Of a stretch of 64,000 bases of DNA, positions 58,714-64,000 are shown piece by piece. The position numbers and the translations under genes are program-made. The notes beneath the pieces were generated by a model. It was not told the DNA's origin. It searched no databases and worked only from the letters and a program-made list of their open reading frames with translations. Within the stretch, counting starts at the first letter, position 1; every line of letters begins with the position of its first letter. The stretch is taken from assembly GCA_043743335.1 (NCBI GenBank), contig JAYTWR010000174.1, forward strand, positions 18,416 through 82,415. The letters are read 5' to 3'. The stretch comes from UBA5216 sp043743335 (GTDB taxonomy: Bacteria; Pseudomonadota; Gammaproteobacteria; Burkholderiales; SG8-41).

Positions 58714-59745
58714 ATGAAATTCAAAGCTGGATGGGTAAGCCTGTTGCTGGGCGCAGTGTTCATCAGCGGCGCAGCGCTGGCACAGAACGTCAAGATCACG
58801 CCCTTGGGGTCACACCCCGGCGAGTTGTGCGGACGCGACCGCGCCACGATTTTTGAAGACCCCAGCGGTGTGCGCATGCTGTATGACGCGGGCCATTCCA
58901 CGTTGGGTGCGGACGATCCGCGTTTGGGTGACATCCACGGCGTGCTGCTGTCGCACGCGCATGGCGATCACTACGGCGATCAAAAAATGAAGGCGTTGGG
59001 CGAAGGCTCATGCAGTGACCCCGCGTTGGTGCCCGCGGGCTTTAACGGCGTGACTGCTGAAATTGCCGCTGCCAAAAATGCAGCGATGGTGGCGGTGGTA
59101 GACCTCTCTGTGTTTCTGGGTAAAAAAATCGAGAACATCACCGGCAAGCCCACACCATTCTGTGCCATGACCGGCGGCGCTACTGCGGTGCCGATGACCG
59201 CAGCGTGCCGCACCAACATTCATCTTGGCGGCACGCATGTGTTAAGAGCCAATGGCGCGCAACAGGGCGTGGAAATTTCCATCGTCTACGCGTCGCACGC
59301 CAACAGCCTGCCACTGTCCGTCATCAGCGAGGCCGAGCGCAACGTGTTGAACGCCAATGGCCTAGCTTATGCGCCCGGGCCGCCGGTGGGCTTCGTGGTC
59401 AAATTCACCAACGGTCTCACCGCGTATTTGTCGGGTGATACGGGGCTACACAGCGAAATGAAAACCATCGTCAGCGAATTTCACAAAGCCAATCTGGCGG
59501 TGATGAACCTCGGCCCCAACGCCGTGACCGCGATTTCCGGCGCGCACGCCATGAACGAACTGGTGCGCCCCGCATCGGTGATCGTCACACACGTCAACGA
59601 AATCGGCACCATCGGCGGCAAGCTGAATCCAAAGTCGCGCACAGCCGCGTTCATCAACCTCGTCAAACGGCCCGTGCATCTGGCCATCAGCGGGCGGGTG
59701 ATGGAGTTTGATGGCGCAGGCAAGTGTGTGGCGGGGTGTAATTAA
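58714..59745 (+). CDS. exported metallo-beta-lactamase-fold hydrolase
   Basis: A 343-residue protein with a signal peptide (about 1-23, ending ALAQ). The zinc motif H-x-H-x-D-H is at residues 81-86 in LLSHAHGDHYGDQ, and later ligands are in YLSGDTGLHSEM and VIVTHVNEIGTIGG. The fold hydrolyses esters, lactones, phosphodiesters or thioesters. AAGGAGG is the strongest ribosome-binding site in the block. It may still belong to the block's transcript or have its own promoter within the AT-rich region upstream. Confidence 0.87.
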   Translation: MKFKAGWVSLLLGAVFISGAALAQNVKITPLGSHPGELCGRDRATIFEDPSGVRMLYDAGHSTLGADDPRLGDIHGVLLSHAHGDHYGDQKMKALGEGSCSDPALVPAGFNGVTAEIAAAKNAAMVAVVDLSVFLGKKIENITGKPTPFCAMTGGATAVPMTAACRTNIHLGGTHVLRANGAQQGVEISIVYASHANSLPLSVISEAERNVLNANGLAYAPGPPVGFVVKFTNGLTAYLSGDTGLHSEMKTIVSEFHKANLAVMNLGPNAVTAISGAHAMNELVRPASVIVTHVNEIGTIGGKLNPKSRTAAFINLVKRPVHLAISGRVMEFDGAGKCVAGCN

Positions 59746-59780
59746 TTTTTGCGGGGCAGCGAATTGCACCTGCTTCGGGC

Positions 59781-60026
59781 TCAATTCACCTTCGCCCCGG
59801 CCTCACGCAACACTTTCGCAAACTTCGCCGCCTCAACGTTGATGTGTTCCGCCATCAAGTCAGTCAAAGCGAGCACGGTGCCTTTGTAGGACACGTGCAT
59901 GATGTTCACGCCGGTCATCGATCTGGCGGGATAGAGCGCATTGGAGACATTCGCCGCCCGCACACGGGGAGCAGATGCGAGCAGCGTCAATGCCATCAGG
60001 TGTTTCAACATAATGACGTGCTGCAT
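59781..60026 (-). pseudogene. collapsed Bug/TctC receptor remnant (81 codons)
   Basis: The frame has three Bug pieces joined together: a signal peptide (LKHLMALTLLASAPRVRA), the substrate-loop block IMHVSYKGTVLALTDLMAE, and the C-terminal end AAKFAKVLREAGAKVN. A normal Bug protein has about 320 residues, so roughly 240 are gone, but the frame is still open. This suggests large in-frame deletions or erosion. It cannot form a binding lobe pair. No neighbours explain it, and it is best treated as a pseudogene. Confidence 0.75.
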
Positions 60027-60038
60027 AAACGTGAATAC

Positions 60039-60740
60039 TCAGTCATGGCTCGGCGCAATAGTGAAACTCATCACCTCCGCACGGCTGGTAAGCTGCTCGG
60101 CCAGCACCCCGAAATCCTCGGCGTTCCAACAGGATACGGTGTATTCATAGTCCAGCAAGGTGTGATTTTTCTCTAGGCCATACGACACTTCTTCGATGTG
60201 CAATCCGGCCAGTTTGAACAAAGCATCAATCTCGCGCCGTGGAAGCGCGGGTTCACGTGTCACGCCCAGGGTGACCCGTGCAAAACATTGCTTGCCCAGC
60301 CGGTCTTCAATGCGGCGGAATACCGTCAACGCACCGAGCACCAGCAGCACGCTGGCGCCAGCCTCCCAGTAATAGCCCGCACCGATCAGCACGCCTATGA
60401 CTGCGGTAGTCCACACCGACGCCGCCGTGGTCAAGCCCCGAACTGAAAATCCATACTTGACAATAACCCCTGCACCCAGAAAACCGATGCCGGTCAAAAT
60501 GCCCTGAACGACGCGAGTGACATCGCCTGCGGTGCTGCCCCCCGATTGAAGCCACGGGCCGGGGTAGACGGCAACCAGCATGGCCATCGCAGCCCCCATG
60601 CACACCAGCGCATACGTGCGAAACCCCGCCGCGCGTCCGTGTATGGTTCGCTCCAGTCCTATAACGCCGCCAGCAACCAGCGCCGCAGCAATACGCAATA
60701 CGGGCGCCACGCTCAAATCAAGACCGTGAAAATCCATCAT
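60039..60740 (-). CDS. MgtC/SapB-family membrane protein
   Basis: A 233-residue protein with an N-terminal MgtC domain of about five membrane segments (RIAAALVAGGVIGLERTIHG, GILTGIGFLGAGVIVKYGFS, GLTTAASVWTTAVIGVLIGA) and a C-terminal soluble ACT-like region. The conserved RxAGxRTYAL-type loop (GRAAGFRTYALVCMG) is present. The family affects magnesium homeostasis and inhibits F-ATPase in some pathogens; the role here is unknown. ATG 60740 is chosen over an in-frame GTG two codons upstream. It ends 12 bases from the Bug remnant. Confidence 0.88.
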   Translation of the reverse strand: MMDFHGLDLSVAPVLRIAAALVAGGVIGLERTIHGRAAGFRTYALVCMGAAMAMLVAVYPGPWLQSGGSTAGDVTRVVQGILTGIGFLGAGVIVKYGFSVRGLTTAASVWTTAVIGVLIGAGYYWEAGASVLLVLGALTVFRRIEDRLGKQCFARVTLGVTREPALPRREIDALFKLAGLHIEEVSYGLEKNHTLLDYEYTVSCWNAEDFGVLAEQLTSRAEVMSFTIAPSHD

Positions 60741-60786
60741 CGCCACCGGGGTGCGGCAGCCGCACGGGTAGCACTACCCTGCACCG

Positions 60787-62037
60787 TTACCAGAGATGAC
60801 TCTTGAACCCCATTAACGGCATGACGTAGTGTGTCCATGGCACCAGCAAAGCGATGATTAGTATGAGTTGGATCATACCGAACTTGAAGCCGTCCCAAGT
60901 CGAGTACATCAGCATATGCCATGGAATGTCGGCCTGATTCCAGTTGATCACGCCAAAGCGCCTTAACCCTGAGAACGCTGGCAGTAGCACCGCAATGGCG
61001 CCCGCCACAGCCACCACTTCCGCCTTGATACCGTGCAGATTGTCGGTGGCCCATAACACCAGCACTGTGAGGAAGATCAACGCTGCGCGTATCTCATCCC
61101 CGGTGACGGGGCCCAGCTTGCGCAACTCCTCGCGCAGGCGTTCCATCCCGCCCTCCACATGTGGCGCGGATTCATCCTTGCTGATCGGATGTATCCACTT
61201 TACGCCGGTGTACCAAGCAATGGCACATTGCAGCAGACACAAGGGCAACATCGCTATCAGCCAGTCGCCGTAGAGCACTTTGGCGCCCGCTTTTTCCATC
61301 AACTGTGCGGCCAGCAGATTGGCGGCGGAGCCGGTGATAAACGCGCTGGCCGACACATTGTTGGCCAACAGGTTTTGCAGCACCAGATTGCGGCCCACGT
61401 TGTTGCGCAGTGTGCCGCCGAATGCGCCATACATGGCCGAGATCACCATAAACAGCGGCAGCAACAAGGCGGTCTTGGCCGAGGTGGCGCTGATGAATGC
61501 ACCGAGCAAAATGTTAAGCGCGATAAACGCCCAGAAGATACCGCTCAAGTTGTTGCCCCATTTGAGCACCAGCAACAGCGAGACCCGTTTGGCGAGGCCA
61601 GTGACGACCAGCGCGCTCGCCATGATAAAACTCGCGATATTCAGGACCATCACCGGCTCACCCAAATAGGCGAACGAGGCGCGCATGGGCAATATGCCGA
61701 TCAGCACCACCGCGACAATGATGATGAACGAAGTGAGGTAACTCGGTATCGATTCCGTCATCCACAAGGTCAGCGAAAACGCGAACACCCCCGCCGCGCT
61801 ATACAGATGAGACAAGGGCACGCCCTTGGGCAGCTTGGCGGATTCAAAAATGCCGATGGGCCCGCACCACTGAAAGTGAAAGAACATAAACGCCAGTATC
61901 GCCAGTGGAGCGCCTATAAATTTGGCGCGGCTCATCCATGGGCCGACTTGAATCTCGCGCAGCTTCTCCAAACCATAGTTACGCATATCCAGCGCATCAA
62001 ACGGTGGCGCAGTGGTAAGGGGAGTGGCTGAACTCAT
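60787..62037 (-). CDS. DASS/SLC13-family anion symporter, apparently shortened
   Basis: A 416-residue membrane permease. First-half blocks PLSHLYSAAGVFAFSLTLWM, then TESIPSYLTSFIIIVAVVLI, and the first substrate hairpin SATSAKTALLLPLF are clear. After NQADIPWHMLMYS the protein jumps to TWDGFKFGMIQLILIIALLV, which resembles the final segment of the family. The region that normally has the second SNT-type substrate motif and several helices, about 70-100 residues, seems missing. Family proteins have about 470-500 residues. The gene may be nonfunctional, or the deletion may be tolerated. The ligand would be a dicarboxylate or sulfate. Confidence 0.75.
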   Translation of the reverse strand: MSSATPLTTAPPFDALDMRNYGLEKLREIQVGPWMSRAKFIGAPLAILAFMFFHFQWCGPIGIFESAKLPKGVPLSHLYSAAGVFAFSLTLWMTESIPSYLTSFIIIVAVVLIGILPMRASFAYLGEPVMVLNIASFIMASALVVTGLAKRVSLLLVLKWGNNLSGIFWAFIALNILLGAFISATSAKTALLLPLFMVISAMYGAFGGTLRNNVGRNLVLQNLLANNVSASAFITGSAANLLAAQLMEKAGAKVLYGDWLIAMLPLCLLQCAIAWYTGVKWIHPISKDESAPHVEGGMERLREELRKLGPVTGDEIRAALIFLTVLVLWATDNLHGIKAEVVAVAGAIAVLLPAFSGLRRFGVINWNQADIPWHMLMYSTWDGFKFGMIQLILIIALLVPWTHYVMPLMGFKSHLW

Positions 62038-62064
62038 GACGGCTCCGGTTGAATTGAAACGCGT

Positions 62065-62661
62065 TTACGACAGGCTCAGGATTTGCCGGGCAACCTTGAG
62101 ATAGCTGGTGTTGGGCATCGCGGCGATACCCAGCGCTGTTATCGCAGCCGTAACTTCGGCGGTATGTTCGCTTTCGCAACACGCCGTTTCGATACGCGCA
62201 CCATTAAAAAATACCTCCGCGTATTCACAGATCGCACCATTCACGACAAAGCCGTATCGCGTTTTTTCAACCGAGATCGGCCTCAGATCGGGGTGCGCGC
62301 GCGCGATGGCGAGCAGGTTTTCAACCGTATACTCTGAACGATCCATCGCTGCCCGCACCTGCAAGTGCGCCAGCAAGGCCGCAAGATCGGCCTGCTTCAG
62401 CGGCAATGGGTATTTGCCGGCGGGCTGAAACACTTCGTAGCCTTCAGGCGTCTCGTCCACCTTGAGTTTGATGTCGAGTTGGCCAGCGCGCAGTTTGACG
62501 TTCACCGCATCGGTGTGCCGCGAAATAAAATAGGTTTCCTTCGGCATCACGCGAGCCTCGTGCAACGTAGCCCCCGCGCTCCACATCTTCTGCCGCACGA
62601 TGTCGATCACGCCCTGACCAAACACGCGAAACTCCGCGCGCGGAACGACACTCTTGTCCAT
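62065..62661 (-). CDS. CYTH-like protein (second of a tandem pair)
   Basis: A 198-residue protein with weak CYTH-like features: EFRVFGQGVIDIVRQKMWSA, ETYFISRHTDAVNVKLRAGQ, then LDIKLKVDETPEGYEVFQPA. CYTH enzymes bind triphosphate groups through a tunnel of Lys, Arg and Glu. The E-x-E-x-K start is not obvious here, so activity is doubtful. The C-terminal half (PISVEKTRYGFVVNGAICEY) carries conserved Lys and Arg. ATG 62661 is chosen; a GTG at 62673 overlapping the stop of the preceding CYTH gene (GTGA) is also possible. Confidence 0.6.
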   Translation of the reverse strand: MDKSVVPRAEFRVFGQGVIDIVRQKMWSAGATLHEARVMPKETYFISRHTDAVNVKLRAGQLDIKLKVDETPEGYEVFQPAGKYPLPLKQADLAALLAHLQVRAAMDRSEYTVENLLAIARAHPDLRPISVEKTRYGFVVNGAICEYAEVFFNGARIETACCESEHTAEVTAAITALGIAAMPNTSYLKVARQILSLS

Positions 62662-62669
62662 GGGCGCAT

Positions 62670-63146
62670 TCACGGCGCATCTTTCCACTGTGTGTATGGG
62701 TGCTTTACCAGATTGGCGTTGAAGTAGCGGGGGTCGTAGGTAACCTCGGCACCGATCCAGTCCGGCTTGTCGAAGGCCTGATCTTCATGCTGCAACTCGA
62801 CCTCGGCCACGACCAAACCCTGGTTCTCACCCAGGAATTCGTCGATTTCCCAAACAAGATCACCCTGGCTAATTTTGTAGCGCTTTTTTTCGATCAGCGG
62901 CTTTTCCGCCAGCGTGTCCAGCATGGCGTTGCAATCAACCAGCGATATCGGGTACTCGTATTCGGCGCGCACGGCGCCCTCGTTCATGCCCTTGATGGTC
63001 AAGAACGCTGTGGTCCCGATAGTGCGTAAGCGCACCGTCCGCTCCTTGGCGCTATTCAAATAACCCTGCCGGTAAAGCGTGCCCTGCGCTAGGGCGCGCC
63101 AAGTGTCATTCTTGAGCAGGAACTTGCGTTCGATTTCTTGCGCCAT
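62670..63146 (-). CDS. CYTH-domain triphosphate tunnel protein
   Basis: A 158-residue CYTH-domain protein. E-I-E-R-K at residues 4-8 (MAQEIERKFLLKNDTW) is the family start, and further blocks are RQGYLNSAKERTVRLRTIGT, TAFLTIKGMNEG and VWEIDEFLGENQGLVVAEVE. Relatives are inorganic triphosphatases or class IV adenylate cyclases. ATG 63146 has AGGAG at ideal spacing; longer frames upstream are rejected. It is followed by the weaker CYTH-like gene and may form a two-gene unit with it. Confidence 0.88.
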   Translation of the reverse strand: MAQEIERKFLLKNDTWRALAQGTLYRQGYLNSAKERTVRLRTIGTTAFLTIKGMNEGAVRAEYEYPISLVDCNAMLDTLAEKPLIEKKRYKISQGDLVWEIDEFLGENQGLVVAEVELQHEDQAFDKPDWIGAEVTYDPRYFNANLVKHPYTQWKDAP

Positions 63147-63201
63147 CGCGTTCTCCTTGATTTCATTGTAGGCATCGCGAACCACGCGTTGTTGACATAC
63201 A

Positions 63202-63981
63202 TCAAGAAGGGCTATGGGAGCCGAGAATTTCGTAACCGGGCAAGGTCTCCGCCACCGTTGGCACATCAGGCGCAATGCGGGTGCGCCTGGCGGTGGTCAC
63301 CGCCAGATTACGCACACGCCCCGCCTTCACAAACTGCGGCAGTGTCGGCAGCGGCTGACATGAGACTTGTATCTGCCCGCCGACCAGATCGGTCAACGCG
63401 GGTGTGCCGCCCTTGTACGGCACATGCGTCATCGCGATACCCGCCAGCCCATTCAGCATCTCCATGCACACATGCGTAGTAGCGCCCTGCCCGTTTGAAC
63501 CATAAAGCAGCTTGGTTGGCCGCGACTTGGCATACGCGATAAGTTCCGCAATATTGTTGACCGGCAGCGAACTATTGACCGCAATGCCGAACGCCGTGCT
63601 CGACAACTGACCTACTGCTGCAAACTCACGCGTGAGCGAATGACGTTGATAGAGGATGGTGCCGAGCAACTGCGTCGAGGTGATAAACCACAGCGTGTGC
63701 CCGTCCGGTGCGGACTTGGCCACGATGTCGGCGCCGATCAGGCCGGTGGCGCCGGGACGCGGATCGACCACCCCCTGTTGGCCCAAGGCCTCGGACATTT
63801 TTGCCGCAAGGTGCCGCGCGATGGCCTCCGGCCCGGTGCCCGGTGTGGCGCCGATCACCATGCGCACGGGTTTAATTGGGTGCGTTTGGGCGATCACCGG
63901 CGATTGGCGTTGAACGACCCGGCCCCATCGCACTCGTACGGACTTGCTTTTGCGTTCTAAATCAAAGTACTCAATCCCCAC
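63202..63981 (-). pseudogene. C-terminally truncated Bug/TctC receptor
   Basis: The frame of 259 codons holds a Bug protein with intact first-lobe features (PIKPVRMVIGATPGTGPE, DPRPGATGLIGADIVAK) and the loop MTHVPYKGGTPALTDLVGG. It stops at VPTVAETLPGYEILGSHSPS, where other Bug proteins continue for about 70-80 residues with the second-lobe closing helices. The N-terminus, starting at GTG 63979-63981, lacks a normal signal peptide. Both ends therefore look damaged. The frame begins 20 bases from the window end, so upstream sequence is limited. Confidence 0.65.
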
Positions 63982-64000
63982 GTCCCCACTGCCGCCGCCA

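Overview
The window reads as a GC-rich betaproteobacterial chromosome, most likely from the order Burkholderiales. This is inferred from the gene orders hemA-prfA-prmC, ybgC-tolQRAB-pal-cpoB-queC, yebC-ruvC-ruvA-ruvB and rpsP-rimM-trmD-rplS, and from at least seven loci of the Bug/TctC solute-binding family, which is expanded in that order. No rRNA, CRISPR array or intact insertion sequence was seen. There is one tRNA (Lys, TTT).

Layout. 1-600: end of a flavin/iron-sulphur reductase and a rhodanese-like protein. 600-8403 (minus): a catabolic block of creatininase-like protein, Bug receptor, NIPSNAP, Gfo/Idh/MocA oxidoreductase, second Bug receptor, CitE-like lyase, CaiB-type CoA-transferase and IclR regulator. 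It diverges from 2-methylisocitrate lyase, and the shared promoter region holds a G-rich heptamer array. 9750-14474: rubredoxin, hemA, prfA, a DMT permease and prmC. 14518-20004: MmgE/PrpD protein, a Bug receptor, a GDT1-type cation exporter, tRNA-Lys, a YeeE/YedE transporter and queC. 20089-25559 (minus): the Tol-Pal envelope operon. 25606-27849: an RnfD-like membrane protein with a DUF2330 protein. 27920-31800 (minus): yebC-ruvC-ruvA-ruvB, with a toxin-antitoxin pair wedged between ruvC and ruvA. 31860-39162: a HerA-like ATPase, an amber-interrupted hydrolase, a dead REP-associated transposase, and convergent ppk1 and ppx. 39560-43852: a split YeeE/YedE pair, a Bug receptor, an FAD oxidoreductase, a methyltransferase remnant and a nitroreductase. 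43972-46283: the rpsP-rimM-trmD-rplS operon with a visible promoter and terminator. 46334-58673: a GntR regulator diverging from an eleven-gene block on the plus strand: UxaA/SuyAB-like lyase, TPP enzyme, SdhB/C/D-like, sulfatase, Bug receptor, class I fumarase-like alpha and beta, SdhA-like flavoprotein and an Ldh-family dehydrogenase. 58714-63981: secreted metallo-beta-lactamase-fold protein, a shrunken Bug remnant, MgtC, a shortened DASS permease, two CYTH proteins and a truncated Bug gene.

Two things stand out. First, an AT-rich motif of about 30 bases (core TAASTAnTTGWTTTTA, then a T-rich tail) recurs about 20 times. It sits mostly on start codons, stop codons or gene junctions, forms the first codons of several exported proteins, and once looks like an in-frame addition within an enzyme. 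Second, the 46-59 kb block has the parts for a succinate-to-fumarate-to-malate-to-keto-acid sequence, together with a sulfatase and a sulfolactate-lyase-like pair. This suggests catabolism of a sulfur-substituted or otherwise modified C4-dicarboxylate. Both interpretations are inference. Short tandem duplications at gene junctions are also common here.
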